A stretch of 64,000 nt of DNA from Ruminococcus sp. XPD3002 (GCA_900119535.1 FPJT01000007.1:124926-188925); one strand, 5' to 3'; counted from the first letter of the stretch, positions 7,923-18,240 are shown. Translations and numbers: made by a program. The notes: generated from the sequence alone by a model not told the origin.

Positions 7923-9515
7923 TTATCCGATTTTCATTACCCTGTCCGCAATTTCGGCAAATACAGGCGCTGCCGCATCATTTCCGTAGCCGCCGTCCTC
8001 AACAAGCACCGTCACCGCATACCTCGGTTTGTCAGCAGGAAAGAACCCCGTTATCCAAGCGTGACAGAACTCCTCTCCCCTCTCATCCATGCGTCCCGTC
8101 TGTGCAGTGGAGGTCTTTGCGCCGACCTTTACCCTCTGCGGCTTTGCGTTTGAACCCTCGGTATCGTACACAGCCGATATCATCATATCCCTCAGCTCCT
8201 TCGCCTGTATCTCTCCCATAACTCGAGTATACTGCTTCGGCTTTTCGTTGGAGACTGTTTCGCCGTCCGCAGTTATCCCCTTTATAAGCCTTGACATGTA
8301 AAGCTTTCCGCCGTTTGCAATTGCCCCGGTCATACGGTTTATCTGAAGCGGTGAAGCAGTAAGCTTTCCCTGACCGAATGAGAAGTTCGCAAGTTCGGCA
8401 GGTACAAGGAGTTCCTCAACGGTGGGAAGATGTCCTGCGGAAGCGGTAATCCCCGAACACAGCGGTATCTCTTTACCGAACCCCATGTCATAGGCAGTCC
8501 CACGAAGCTTCGGTATATCAAGGCATCTGCTGAGACTGATAAAGTAAGTGTTGCAGGAATTGGCTACAGCTTCGGTCATATCCTGGACTCCGTGACCGTC
8601 ATAGCGATGGCAGTTGAAAACCTGTCCCGAAATATCGATACTGCCCTTGCAGTCGTATACGAATCCGCCCATTCCCTCGTCCAGAGCTTCACAGGCTGTC
8701 ACAAGCTTGAATATAGAACCTACGCTGTAGGAATAAAGCGCACGGTCTATAAGGGGACTGTCCCCGTCGGTCAGTGCGGCTTCGATATTATCAGCTGAAT
8801 ACTGCGGATAGCTTGCAAGTCCGAGTATATCGCCGCTGCCGATATCCGAAACTATAACGGTACCCTTTGCAATCTCACGGGAAAAGGACTCGCATACAGC
8901 CTGAATTTCCTTGTCCAGCGTTGTAACGACTCCCGTTTTTTCATTGCTGCTTCGCTGTACTCTTTTGCCCTCACCGATAAGCACATTTCCTCTGCCGTCG
9001 GTGGTATAGCTTACTGTGTTGCCGACACTTCCGCTGCGAAGAATCTTCTCGTATGCGTACTCTATCCCCGAAGCACCTTTCCCTTCGGACAGATACCCGA
9101 TAACATGCTGTGCAGTCTGGTTTTCGCCGTATCTTACAGGTATGCGGAAGTAAGTTTTCCTGTCCGTATCCTTCCCCGACTCCCTGCACCTGTAAGCAAA
9201 GGGACGTCCCTTAGCATAGTTCTCCGCAAATTCTTCCTTGTCCACAGCATTTTCCATTGCTTCCGCATCCGTCTTTCCGTCAGGCACTATAACGCATACC
9301 CACTCGTGACCGCAGTTCACCAGCGGACGCATTTCCCTGTCGTAGACCGTCCCCTGACTGTCTCCCGCATTTACAGTAATATAGGGACTGTTCACCGCAG
9401 CGCTTATATATGCGCCGTCCTCGGAAATGCGGTAGTAGTTCAGTACCACACCAGTAAACAGCAAAAGAAACAGCAGTGTAAGTATGAGAATTCCCCTGTC
9501 TCCACGATAACGCAA
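7923..9515 (-). CDS. Class B penicillin-binding protein (D,D-transpeptidase), PbpA/SpoVD-like
   Basis: About 530 residues (numbering below from a GTG three codons upstream). One N-terminal membrane anchor (about 11-29), then a dimerisation-type region and the transpeptidase domain. That domain has SIFK (Ser270/Lys273), SCN near 322 and a KTS third motif in VGAKTSTAQTGR. It should cross-link peptidoglycan outside the membrane. KTS replaces the usual KTG. The start is uncertain: the GAGGTGATC Shine-Dalgarno covers the GTG at 9524, so TTG at 9515 is the better-spaced start. No ftsW/rodA partner is adjacent, so I give no gene name. Confidence 0.88.
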   Translation of the reverse strand: MRYRGDRGILILTLLFLLLFTGVVLNYYRISEDGAYISAAVNSPYITVNAGDSQGTVYDREMRPLVNCGHEWVCVIVPDGKTDAEAMENAVDKEEFAENYAKGRPFAYRCRESGKDTDRKTYFRIPVRYGENQTAQHVIGYLSEGKGASGIEYAYEKILRSGSVGNTVSYTTDGRGNVLIGEGKRVQRSSNEKTGVVTTLDKEIQAVCESFSREIAKGTVIVSDIGSGDILGLASYPQYSADNIEAALTDGDSPLIDRALYSYSVGSIFKLVTACEALDEGMGGFVYDCKGSIDISGQVFNCHRYDGHGVQDMTEAVANSCNTYFISLSRCLDIPKLRGTAYDMGFGKEIPLCSGITASAGHLPTVEELLVPAELANFSFGQGKLTASPLQINRMTGAIANGGKLYMSRLIKGITADGETVSNEKPKQYTRVMGEIQAKELRDMMISAVYDTEGSNAKPQRVKVGAKTSTAQTGRMDERGEEFCHAWITGFFPADKPRYAVTVLVEDGGYGNDAAAPVFAEIADRVMKIG

Positions 9516-9563
9516 AAAGATCACCTCACGGATATTATGCGTCCCGAAAGGTGATCTTATTCA

Positions 9564-9998
9564 TTATTCAAGAATAACTGTGAACGGTCCGTCATTTTCG
9601 AGCGAGACCTTCATATCAGCCGCAAAGATGCCTGTTTCCACATGCTTGCCCTTGCTTCGGCAGTAATCAACGAAGTAGTTGTAAAGGCGTTCCGCTTCAT
9701 CGGGTTTGCCTGCCTGAATGAAGTTCGGACGGTTTCCCTTGCGGCAGTCCGCATAGAGCGTGAACTGCGATACTACCAGCAGTTCTCCTCCCACATCATT
9801 CAGCGAGAGGTTTATCTTATCATTCTCGTCCGAGAAGATACGCAGATTTATTATCTTATCCGCAAGTCTCCGGCAGTCCTCCTCGGTGTCCTCATGACCT
9901 ACTCCCAGCAGTACCAGATAGCCCTTGCCTATCTGTCCGCATATCTCTCCGTCAACTGTGACGCTTGCGTGGTTAACACGCTGTAAAACTATCCTCAT
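9564..9998 (-). CDS. dtd: D-aminoacyl-tRNA deacylase
   Basis: A 144-residue protein, the usual DTD length. [18 protein letters not shown] at the start, the SQFTLYAD active-site segment and the C-terminal DGPFTVILE (cross-subunit GP-type motif) identify it. It hydrolyses D-amino acids wrongly attached to tRNA. It is the first gene downstream of the GH42 gene (gap 6 bases), a pairing that does not suggest shared function. Confidence 0.94.
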   Translation of the reverse strand: MRIVLQRVNHASVTVDGEICGQIGKGYLVLLGVGHEDTEEDCRRLADKIINLRIFSDENDKINLSLNDVGGELLVVSQFTLYADCRKGNRPNFIQAGKPDEAERLYNYFVDYCRSKGKHVETGIFAADMKVSLENDGPFTVILE

Positions 9999-10004
9999 AC
10001 CTGT

Positions 10005-11975
10005 TTACTTCCTTACTACATCCATTTCAAACGGCTTAAGCTGAAGCTCGTCTTCTACTATCGAATAAATAACGCTGTACATAGGCTTTGGAAGCGGTAT
10101 CGAAACGTCCTTTTCGGAGTTGTTGAAGAAGAAGATATACTCATCCTTACCGTTGGTACGGGTAGTTACTTCCACTCCTCGCGGCAGGTCCTTAAGGCGA
10201 GGAATACCTGTCTGCATCATGAGGTTTGATGCGAAGCTCTCATAGAAGTCGAGTCCGCAGACTGTTCCGATGTAGTAGGCGATACCGTTGCAGTACCTGT
10301 TCATGGTAACAGCAGGCAGACAGCGGTACCAGCCGTCGGTATACTCAGCATAAGCCTTTGCGGAAGTCGCCTGTATAACATCGCACCATGCATGACAGCT
10401 GAATTCGTTTCCTGCGAAATCACGGATAACGTGCTTTTGTTCGCCTATCGGATCATATTCGGTTATCTCAATACCTGCAAGCTCCTTGTATACGGTAGGC
10501 AGTGTATCGATTATGCAGTTGTTATTGGCGTCCTTTACGCCGCTTCTTGCGGTAAGTACGAGAGTACCGCCGTTTATGACGTATCTGTAGAGATTTTCGG
10601 TAACGGCAGAGTTATTCACGTACATTGAAGGTGCGATTACCAGCTTATACTCGCTGAGGTCTGCCTCGCCTGACACCACATCCACATTTGCACCGAAATG
10701 ACTGAAAGCCGAGTGGAACATCTTAAGCTGCTCCATATAGTCGAATGTTCTGACCTGCGGCTGTATCTTGAAGGCGTGATCGATCTCGGGAGAATAAACA
10801 ATTGCAATGTCCGCTATGAGGCGTGTACTGAGGAGAGGTGTAAGCTTGACTGCCGACTTGCACAGCTCCGAGAACTCATAGAATCTGCGGTTCGGTACAT
10901 TGCTGTGGTCGAGAAGTCCGTGCCTGAACATCTCCGCACCTGTTGCGGCAGTTCTCCAGCGGAAATGCAGTACCGCATCCGCACCGTGAGCAAAAGCCTG
11001 CATAGCGTAACCCATAATCTGTCCCGGCTTCGGTGCAGGAGACATATATGCGTAGCTTCCCGTGGGACCGCTGAGCTGTTCCATTACCCAGAAATCGGCT
11101 CCCTTGACTCCGCGCATCATATCAAGCTCGAAAGCATGCGAGCTAATGGTCTCTTCCTCCGCTTCAAGACTTATCGGAGGATAATTGTCGTATGAAACGA
11201 AATCGAGCTCCTCAAAGAGATGATACAGGTCGGGAGTATTATTGCTGAACACCGTATTGGTAGTAAGTATCACTTTAGGATTTTCAAGACGTACAAGCTC
11301 CGCTATCTCCTTGACGAAATCAGCCGCACTCTGGGATGTGAACCTGTACCAGTCAAGACACAGTGAAGGGTTCTGCCATGCCTTAGGGTAAGCGGTAGGC
11401 GGTTCTATCTGCGATATGTCGCTGTAGTCGCCGCTCCATACGCTTGTACCGTATGCAGCGTTTATGCTGTCGAGGTCATTGTACTTTTCTATCAGCCACT
11501 TGCGGAATTTCTCCTTGCAGACATCACAGCAGCAGGGATAAGCTTCCAGTTCACTGTCTATCTGCCATACTATAACGGACTTTTTCTTGCCGTAGCGCTT
11601 TACCATCTCGCAGGCGATACGTCTTGCGTACTTGACAAATACGGGCGAATTGACGCAGCGGTGTCCCCTGTTACCTATCTGAAGTCTTTTTCCGTCAGGT
11701 CTTATCTGTATTATCTCAGGATAGGACTGGTACATCCACAACGGTGGACAGTTCGTAGGTATAGAAAGGATTATACCTATACCATACCTTGAAAAGATAT
11801 CTATAACATGGTCGAGCCAGCCGAATGTGAACTCACCCTCACGGGGTTCCAGCTTGGACCACGCAAAATCCGAAAGTCTTACGAGCTTTACGCCTGACTG
11901 CGCCATTTTTTCAGCGTCGCTCTGCCACATCGAGCTTTCCCACTGTTCAGGGTAGTAATCAACACCTACTCTCAT
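10005..11975 (-). CDS. GH42 beta-galactosidase
   Basis: A 656-residue GH42 glycosidase: MRVGVDYYPEQW start, TIM barrel, the Cys cluster CCCDVC (148-153) that binds zinc in many members, and the nucleophile segment FWVMEQLSGPTG. The trimerisation domain and a small beta-rich end follow. There is no signal peptide, so it is cytoplasmic and probably cleaves imported galactosides. The acid/base Glu142 lies in WQIDSE: clan A enzymes normally have Asn before this Glu, here Ser141. No sugar transporter is adjacent. AAGGAGG precedes the ATG. Confidence 0.9.
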   Translation of the reverse strand: MRVGVDYYPEQWESSMWQSDAEKMAQSGVKLVRLSDFAWSKLEPREGEFTFGWLDHVIDIFSRYGIGIILSIPTNCPPLWMYQSYPEIIQIRPDGKRLQIGNRGHRCVNSPVFVKYARRIACEMVKRYGKKKSVIVWQIDSELEAYPCCCDVCKEKFRKWLIEKYNDLDSINAAYGTSVWSGDYSDISQIEPPTAYPKAWQNPSLCLDWYRFTSQSAADFVKEIAELVRLENPKVILTTNTVFSNNTPDLYHLFEELDFVSYDNYPPISLEAEEETISSHAFELDMMRGVKGADFWVMEQLSGPTGSYAYMSPAPKPGQIMGYAMQAFAHGADAVLHFRWRTAATGAEMFRHGLLDHSNVPNRRFYEFSELCKSAVKLTPLLSTRLIADIAIVYSPEIDHAFKIQPQVRTFDYMEQLKMFHSAFSHFGANVDVVSGEADLSEYKLVIAPSMYVNNSAVTENLYRYVINGGTLVLTARSGVKDANNNCIIDTLPTVYKELAGIEITEYDPIGEQKHVIRDFAGNEFSCHAWCDVIQATSAKAYAEYTDGWYRCLPAVTMNRYCNGIAYYIGTVCGLDFYESFASNLMMQTGIPRLKDLPRGVEVTTRTNGKDEYIFFFNNSEKDVSIPLPKPMYSVIYSIVEDELQLKPFEMDVVRK

Positions 11976-12009
11976 TTGGTTCCTCCTTATTAATGCATTT
12001 TCATCCTTT

Positions 12010-12546
12010 TCAGATCTGATATTCTATTATCTGACAGTTATCCATGAACCAGCCGCTGAACTCCTTAACGGTCATATCATGGAAATAAGTTTCTATAACG
12101 CGGCACACTCCGCCATGACAAACCACAAGCACGTTTTTTCCGCTGTAGTCTCTCCTTATGTCATCAAGAACGGAATAGACTCTGTGTGCAAGCTGCATGA
12201 GCGATTCGCCGTTTCTGCCCATTCTTACGCCGAATTCCGTCTTATTCTCTGCGAACCCGTCAGTGAAGCGTGATTTTCCCTCAAACTCACCGTAGTCCCA
12301 TTCTCTCAGTCTTTCATCGGTGACTATATCAAGTCCGCAGCGCTCTGCAACCGCCTTTGCGGTAGTCTGTGCACGTTTCATGGGCGATGCTATGATGATG
12401 TCCACATCTCCGAGCTTTTCCACATTTTCCGCAAGTTCAAGCGCCTGTGCCCGACCTGTTTCATTAAGGGGCAGATCTGTGGTACCGAGTATTATCTCCT
12501 GTTTATTGTAATCCGTCTGTCCGTGACGGGTAGAGTATATCTTCAA
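12010..12546 (-). CDS. Histidine phosphatase family protein (phosphoglycerate mutase-like)
   Basis: A 178-residue protein with the catalytic TRHGQTDYN (RHG, residues 7-9), an RLREWDYGEFEG segment and the second histidine in VLVVCHGGVCRV. The branch-2 fold is used for many phosphomonoesters; a cobalamin-pathway CobC role or a general phosphatase role are both possible. Substrate is not assigned. It lies between recN and the GH42 gene on the same strand. Confidence 0.87.
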   Translation of the reverse strand: MKIYSTRHGQTDYNKQEIILGTTDLPLNETGRAQALELAENVEKLGDVDIIIASPMKRAQTTAKAVAERCGLDIVTDERLREWDYGEFEGKSRFTDGFAENKTEFGVRMGRNGESLMQLAHRVYSVLDDIRRDYSGKNVLVVCHGGVCRVIETYFHDMTVKEFSGWFMDNCQIIEYQI

Positions 12547-12579
12547 GTTATTTCCTCCGTGGATATGATTTTACAGCTG

Positions 12580-14241
12580 TCAGCAGGAGACAGCCTTTTC
12601 TATCTCAGCCCTTGCATTATCGAGCATCAGTTCACTCGGATCATCTCCGCCCATGATACGGGCTATCTCGGCAACTCTGCCGTCCATATCGAGCTGAGTT
12701 ACGTGGGTTTCTGTACGGTCTCCCACTATCTGCTTTTCTATCATAAGGTGGTTATCAGCCATTACCGCTATCTGTGAAAGGTGGGTAACACATATGACCT
12801 GTCTTACCTTTCCTATCTCACGCAGTTTTATGCCTATTTTCTGAGCCGCCTTGCCGCTTACACCGGTATCTATCTCGTCGAATATCATGGTGGGGATGCT
12901 GTCCTTGTCTGCGATAACGCTTTTCAGCGCCAGCATTATCCTTGAAAGCTCACCGCCCGATGCTATGCGTGATATCGGCTTGGGTTCTTCACCTCTGTTT
13001 GCCGAGATAAGGAACTCCACCGTATCCATGCCGTTTACAGTCAGCTTGCCCTTTTCGTGGCGGACTGCTATGACTACTCCCGCCATATTAAGGAACTCCA
13101 GTTCTTCTGTTACACGGCGTGTAAAGCGCTCAGCCACTTCCTCGCGGTAGTCATAAAGTGCCTTTGCCTCCTCAGTGACCTTATGAAGAAGCTGTTCACG
13201 TTTTTCGCTCAGTGACTTTATCTCGTCCCCCGATCCTTCAAGCTGCATTATCTCACGGCAGGCATCATCGTAGAGCTTTACAAGTCCCTCGCAATCGAGA
13301 GCGTATTTGCGCTTCAGCTTATTTATCGTATTCAGCCTGCTGCTGAGATATCCGAGGCGCTGACCGTCCAGCTCTACCTGCTCGGCTGCGGACTCCAGCT
13401 CGTCTGCAATGTCCGCAAGCTCTATCTCGGCTGCGGAAAGGCGCTCGTAAAGTGCGGAGATACGTGAGTCTCCGTCCGCAAATGAAGCTATCTCGGTCTC
13501 AGCGGACACGAGCATATCTGTAGCCGCATCGTCACCTGTTATCGCCTGAACTGCGTTCTTAAGGGCGATAATGGTCTTTTCGGAGTCACGGGCGGACTCG
13601 TACTCCTTTTCAAGTGTCTCATCCTCTCCTGCGGAAAGCTCCAGCTCGCCGATATCGTCGATGATGCCGTTAAGATAACGGCTGCGCTCGATACGGGACT
13701 GCTCCTGCTTTTTCAGTTCGCCGAGACGTCTTGCAGTTTTTTGCAGTTCCCTGAAATCGTTCCTGTATGAGTCAAGAAGGGTATTGTCTCCGCCGAAATC
13801 ATCAAGTATCTGCATATGCTTTTCGCTGTCGAGAAGTATCTGATTGTCATGCTGTCCGTGGATGTTGATAAGAAGGCTTCCAACCTCTCTGAGCATTGCG
13901 GCAGTAGCTGTCCTGCCGTTTATTCTTGCAGTGCTTCCGCCGTCCGCACTTATCTCACGGGTGACAGTTATCTCATCGTTATCATAGGGGAAACCGAGTT
14001 CATCGAGTTTCTCACCTACCTGTGGAGGTATATCCGTGAAAAGAGCGGTTATTACCGCCTTGTCACATCCTGTACGGACTATGTCCTTATTGCTTCGCTG
14101 ACCAAGCACAGCGTTGATGCCGTTTATGAGTATCGACTTACCTGCACCTGTTTCACCTGTAAATATATTCAGCGTACCCGTAAGAGGTATCACCGCTTCT
14201 TTGATAACTGCAAGATTTCTGATATATATTTCCTTTAACAT
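12580..14241 (-). CDS. recN: DNA repair protein RecN
   Basis: A 553-residue SMC-like ATPase. The Walker A GETGAGKS is near residue 30, long coiled-coil segments occupy about 150-380, and the ABC signature with Walker B (SGGELSRIMLALKSV, TMIFDEIDTGVSG) is near the C-terminus. RecN acts early in recombinational repair of double-strand breaks. It closes the classical cluster argR-recN, 11 bases behind argR. Confidence 0.95.
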   Translation of the reverse strand: MLKEIYIRNLAVIKEAVIPLTGTLNIFTGETGAGKSILINGINAVLGQRSNKDIVRTGCDKAVITALFTDIPPQVGEKLDELGFPYDNDEITVTREISADGGSTARINGRTATAAMLREVGSLLINIHGQHDNQILLDSEKHMQILDDFGGDNTLLDSYRNDFRELQKTARRLGELKKQEQSRIERSRYLNGIIDDIGELELSAGEDETLEKEYESARDSEKTIIALKNAVQAITGDDAATDMLVSAETEIASFADGDSRISALYERLSAAEIELADIADELESAAEQVELDGQRLGYLSSRLNTINKLKRKYALDCEGLVKLYDDACREIMQLEGSGDEIKSLSEKREQLLHKVTEEAKALYDYREEVAERFTRRVTEELEFLNMAGVVIAVRHEKGKLTVNGMDTVEFLISANRGEEPKPISRIASGGELSRIMLALKSVIADKDSIPTMIFDEIDTGVSGKAAQKIGIKLREIGKVRQVICVTHLSQIAVMADNHLMIEKQIVGDRTETHVTQLDMDGRVAEIARIMGGDDPSELMLDNARAEIEKAVSC

Positions 14242-14252
14242 GACAAGATCCT

Positions 14253-14696
14253 TTATTTATCCGATAATAATTCGTTTCTGAATTTCTTTGAAAGCCGCTT
14301 TGCGTCCGCTTCGCTTCTTACGAGTATGAATATGGTATCGTCACCGGCTATAGTTCCGACTATCCCCTCGTGGTTCACGGAATCGATGGCCGCACAGGTT
14401 CCCTGCGCCATACCTGCCCTGCATTTCAGGACTATCGTATTCATGGCGTAGTCTACCGACACGACAGCTTCTGCAAAGAGACTTTTCTCGGTAAGCGCAG
14501 AGGCAGGCATAGCATAACGGTAAACGCCGTCCGCGTCCCTCTGCTTGACAAGTGAAAGCTGTTGTATATCACGAGAAAGAGTTGCCTGAGTTGTGACAAC
14601 TCCCCTCTCGGCAAGAAGCTTCATAAGGACCTCCTGAGTCCCTACAGCCTGTTCATTGATTATTTCAAGTATCAGATCGTGTCTGCGGTTCTTCAT
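14253..14696 (-). CDS. argR: Arginine repressor ArgR/AhrC
   Basis: A 147-residue protein with an N-terminal winged helix (MKNRRHDLILEIINEQAVGTQEVL, TQATLSRDIQQLSLVK) and a C-terminal arginine-binding oligomerisation domain with GTIAGDDTIFILVRS. The recognition helix SRDIQQL is typical. It controls arginine biosynthesis and catabolism. Its position between nadK and recN is conserved in clostridia. Confidence 0.95.
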   Translation of the reverse strand: MKNRRHDLILEIINEQAVGTQEVLMKLLAERGVVTTQATLSRDIQQLSLVKQRDADGVYRYAMPASALTEKSLFAEAVVSVDYAMNTIVLKCRAGMAQGTCAAIDSVNHEGIVGTIAGDDTIFILVRSEADAKRLSKKFRNELLSDK

Positions 14697-14709
14697 ATCA
14701 TTCTCCGTA

Positions 14710-15564
14710 TCATTTTAAGGGCTTGCACATTTTCCTGCAAAGGGATTCATGGAAGGAATTGCCGATAAGGTTCACGAAATTCAGATCGTTCTTTCCGCGG
14801 CGTATCTCTATGGATTCATTCTCGCCGAGTATCTTGTTGACCTCTCCGTCAACGCTTATGACCATTGAACCGTCGCCCTTTGTCCTGTCTGTTATCCTCA
14901 GCTGTCTGTCAGGAGCGAACAGAGTTGCACGGGAAAACAGTGAGTGGGGACAGATAAGTGTCATTTCGATACATTCAAGGTCGGGTTCAACTATGGGACC
15001 GCCTGCCGAAAGGGCATAGGCAGTCGAACCAGAGGGCGTTGAAAAGAGGATACCGTCCGCACGGTATCTTCCTACGAGATAGCCGTCCGAGAACACATCA
15101 AAGTCGCATATCCTGAAGCTTCCCGAACGTGCAGAAACTTCGTTGAGAGCGGTATAGACTCTTTCCTCATCGCCGTCATGGATAACGACTTCTATGGTCA
15201 TGCGTTTTGATATCTCATACTCGCCGTTTGTAAGGAGCACCAGCTTATCCAGCTGGTCAGCCTCGAGACCTGCCATGAATCCGAGAGTACCCGTATTGAT
15301 GCCCAGAAGCTTTGTATCTGTTCCCATAAGGAATTTAGCACAGCGAAGGATAGTACCGTCGCCGCCGATAGCAATGACTATATCCGCAGTCTGTGCAGAG
15401 ACCTCGATATCCTCGAAAATAACGAAAGGCTTATCCTTGAAGTCCTCTCTGAATTCTCCGCTTACGGAAACCTCTATACCCGATGCGTTAAGCACGTCAC
15501 AGGTATCACGCGCACAGCTCAGGGCGTTCTTTTTCTGAAAATTCGGATAAAGTGCAGCTTTCAT
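14710..15564 (-). CDS. nadK: NAD+ kinase
   Basis: A 284-residue enzyme that phosphorylates NAD+ to NADP+. The GGDGT motif (IAIGGDGTILRCAKF), the NTGTLGFM segment and the SGSTAYALSAGGPI motif are all present. It lies between tlyA (8-base gap) and argR. Nothing odd seen. Confidence 0.96.
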   Translation of the reverse strand: MKAALYPNFQKKNALSCARDTCDVLNASGIEVSVSGEFREDFKDKPFVIFEDIEVSAQTADIVIAIGGDGTILRCAKFLMGTDTKLLGINTGTLGFMAGLEADQLDKLVLLTNGEYEISKRMTIEVVIHDGDEERVYTALNEVSARSGSFRICDFDVFSDGYLVGRYRADGILFSTPSGSTAYALSAGGPIVEPDLECIEMTLICPHSLFSRATLFAPDRQLRITDRTKGDGSMVISVDGEVNKILGENESIEIRRGKNDLNFVNLIGNSFHESLCRKMCKPLK

Positions 15565-15572
15565 ATTTCCTC

Positions 15573-16358
15573 CTAAAGCTCAGCGAAGGCATCTCCCACA
15601 AGCTTCCTAAGGTCGGTATCAGCCGATACGGAAGCATCTCTCCGCAGATGAGCAAGATATTCTATATTTCCGCTCCCGCCCTTTACGGGAGAATAAGTGT
15701 AACCGACGGGTACAAGTCCCGCAAGCCGCATAGCGCTGTCAGTGTCGGAAAGTACTCGTTCGTGGACCTTTCTGTCCTTGACTACGCCCTTTTTGCCGAT
15801 ATCCTTTTTGCCTGCCTCAAACTGCGGCTTTATAAGCACTACAGCCTCGCCGCCGTCCGACATGAGCTCAGCTATCTTGGGAAGCACCTTTGTCAGGGAT
15901 ATAAAGGATACGTCAACACTGACGAAATCGGCTTTTCCGCCGATGTCATCGGGAAAAACGCTGCGGATATCAGTACCCTCCATGTTAACTACTCTGCTGT
16001 CACGGCAAAGACTTTCTGCAAGCTGACCGTGTCCCACATCAACGGAAAAGACCTTTTCGGCGCCGCATTTCAGCATATACTCGGTGAAACCGCCTGTGGA
16101 AGCACCGATATCAAGGCATTTCCTGCCTTTCAGGTCTATACCGAAAAACGCAACGGCTTTTTCAAGCTTAAGAGCGCCTCTTCCCACATATACATCGGTC
16201 TCGGACGAAACTATCTCATCCTCGGGACAGACCTCGTCGGAGGGCTTTTTGGCAGTAATACCGTTGACAGTAACGGCACCTGCCTTTATCATATCCTTGG
16301 CGTTCTCACGGCTTCTTGCTATGCCTCGTGAGACAAGTTCAGCATCAAGTCTCGGCAT
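15573..16358 (-). CDS. tlyA: TlyA-family rRNA 2'-O-methyltransferase
   Basis: A 261-residue protein. The N-terminal S4 RNA-binding domain (MPRLDAELVSRGIARSRENA) is followed by an FtsJ-type SAM-dependent methyltransferase with CLDIGASTGGFTEYML. Relatives methylate ribose in 16S/23S rRNA, and some are called hemolysin A. Its start overlaps the dxs stop by 14 bases, so translation is probably coupled. Confidence 0.92.
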   Translation of the reverse strand: MPRLDAELVSRGIARSRENAKDMIKAGAVTVNGITAKKPSDEVCPEDEIVSSETDVYVGRGALKLEKAVAFFGIDLKGRKCLDIGASTGGFTEYMLKCGAEKVFSVDVGHGQLAESLCRDSRVVNMEGTDIRSVFPDDIGGKADFVSVDVSFISLTKVLPKIAELMSDGGEAVVLIKPQFEAGKKDIGKKGVVKDRKVHERVLSDTDSAMRLAGLVPVGYTYSPVKGGSGNIEYLAHLRRDASVSADTDLRKLVGDAFAEL

Positions 16359-18240
16359 CGGCGTCTATCCTTCCGCGTATATATTCTGCCATTTTATCGC
16401 AGGTAAGTCCGAGTTTTTCAAGACACGAGGTCACAGATGCCTGTTTTACGAAGCTTTCGGCAGTTACTCTGCTGTAGTCTCCGTTATATCCTATCTCGGC
16501 AAGCTGTTCTCCGAACAGTTCGGAAATACTTCCCTGACCGATAGACTCCTCGAAGAAAACTATCCTCTTGTAGTAAGATGCGGACTCTATCACCTCGGGT
16601 ACCGCAGGGAATATCCTTGTGAGCTTAAGTACATCGCAGTCAATGTTATCCTTTGCAAGCATCTTAATCGCCTTGTAAGCCTCGTTATACAGCCTTCCGT
16701 AGGTTATTATGAGGGTATCGCTCCCGCTTGTCTTGTGGAAGATGTAGTCTGTTGAAACGTAGCTCTTGTTGTAGTCAACCTTTTCAGCACCTCTCGGGTA
16801 GCGGACAGCAACAAGTCCCGTTTCGTCGTATATAGCCTTCTTCATGCAGAGTTTGAGTTCATCGTAGCATGAAGGGGAGTAAATAACGGTATTCGGTATA
16901 GTAGCAAGCATAGGAACATCGAGAAGTCCCTGATGAGTTTCGCCGTCCTCACCGACGATTCCTGCACGGTCCACCCCGAGAACTACGTGGAGTCCTCCGA
17001 TAGCAACATCGTGAACGAGCTGGTCGTATGCTCGCTGAAGGAATGTGGAGTAGACTGCAAATACGGGAGTCATCCCCATTGAAGCCAGTCCGCCTGCAAA
17101 TGTAACTGCATGCTGTTCGGCAATACCAACGTCATAGAAGCGCTCGGGGTGCTTCGATGCAAAGAACTGAAGTCCCGTTCCGTACTTCATAGCCGCAGTT
17201 ATAGCACATATCTTCTCATCATTGTCAGCGATTCGGGCAAGTTCCTTACCGAAAACGGTTGAGAAGCACTCATCCGCTGATACCTCGGGATTTCCTGTGA
17301 CTATATCGAACTTCGAGATACCGTGATACTCTCCCGGATTCTTTTCAGCAGGGAGATAGCCCTTTCCCTTAACGGTCTTTACGTGGATGAATACAGGACG
17401 GTGGAATGACTTTGCCATGTGTATGACCTGTTCAAGTTCCTGCAGATTGTGACCGTTTACAGGTCCCAGATATATGAATCCCATATCCTCGAACATATTG
17501 CTTTCGAGTATTGCGGACTTTACCGAATCCTTGACGTTCTTGATGCCCTTGGCAAAAGGTGCGCCGACTATCGGTACTCTCAGGAGCTTCTTTTCAACGC
17601 GTCTTTTAGTCTCAAGGTAGTTCTCGGTATTTCTCAGGTTGGTGAGGTACTTTGAAAGCGCACCGACACTCTTGGATATGGACATATTGTTGTCATTGAG
17701 AATGACTATCATGTTCCTGTCCTGATGTCTGCCTGCGTTGTTCATAGCTTCATAGAACATACCGCCTGTCATTGCGCCGTCGCCGATAACCGCAACAGCA
17801 TAGCCTTCCTTGCCCTGAAGCTTCATAGCCTCCGCCATACCGTATGCCGCAGATACTGATGTACTGCTGTGGCCTGATATGAACGAATCATGCACCGACT
17901 CTGACGGCTTCGGGAATCCTGATATACCGTTCTCCTGCCTGAGTGTTGAGAACTGCTCCGCTCTGCCTGTCAGTATCTTATGTACATAAGCCTGATGTCC
18001 AACGTCCCAGACTATCTTATCATCAGGCGAATCGAAATTCCTGTGAAGCGCCAGAGTAAGCTCCACAACACCGAGATTTGATGCAAGGTGTCCGCCTGTC
18101 TTTGAAACTGTCGATACGAGCAATCCCCTTATCTCACTGCAAAGGTATCTGCACTGCTTATAGGAAAGCTCGCGCAGATCAGCCGGAAGATCAAGCTCAG
18201 AAAGAGTGATCCTCTCACTATCTTTTAAATTTTCCTTCAT
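16345..18240 (-). CDS. dxs: 1-deoxy-D-xylulose-5-phosphate synthase
   Basis: A 631-residue thiamine-diphosphate enzyme that condenses pyruvate and glyceraldehyde-3-phosphate, the entry to the MEP isoprenoid pathway. Motifs: GHQAYVHKILTGR, the GDGAMTGG...LNDNNMSIS ThDP-binding stretch, and the transketolase-type ATKP-like half with DVGIAEQHAVTFAGG and GVDRAGIVGEDGETHQG. It follows ispA on the same strand, linking two isoprenoid steps. Confidence 0.97.
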   Translation of the reverse strand: MKENLKDSERITLSELDLPADLRELSYKQCRYLCSEIRGLLVSTVSKTGGHLASNLGVVELTLALHRNFDSPDDKIVWDVGHQAYVHKILTGRAEQFSTLRQENGISGFPKPSESVHDSFISGHSSTSVSAAYGMAEAMKLQGKEGYAVAVIGDGAMTGGMFYEAMNNAGRHQDRNMIVILNDNNMSISKSVGALSKYLTNLRNTENYLETKRRVEKKLLRVPIVGAPFAKGIKNVKDSVKSAILESNMFEDMGFIYLGPVNGHNLQELEQVIHMAKSFHRPVFIHVKTVKGKGYLPAEKNPGEYHGISKFDIVTGNPEVSADECFSTVFGKELARIADNDEKICAITAAMKYGTGLQFFASKHPERFYDVGIAEQHAVTFAGGLASMGMTPVFAVYSTFLQRAYDQLVHDVAIGGLHVVLGVDRAGIVGEDGETHQGLLDVPMLATIPNTVIYSPSCYDELKLCMKKAIYDETGLVAVRYPRGAEKVDYNKSYVSTDYIFHKTSGSDTLIITYGRLYNEAYKAIKMLAKDNIDCDVLKLTRIFPAVPEVIESASYYKRIVFFEESIGQGSISELFGEQLAEIGYNGDYSRVTAESFVKQASVTSCLEKLGLTCDKMAEYIRGRIDADAET

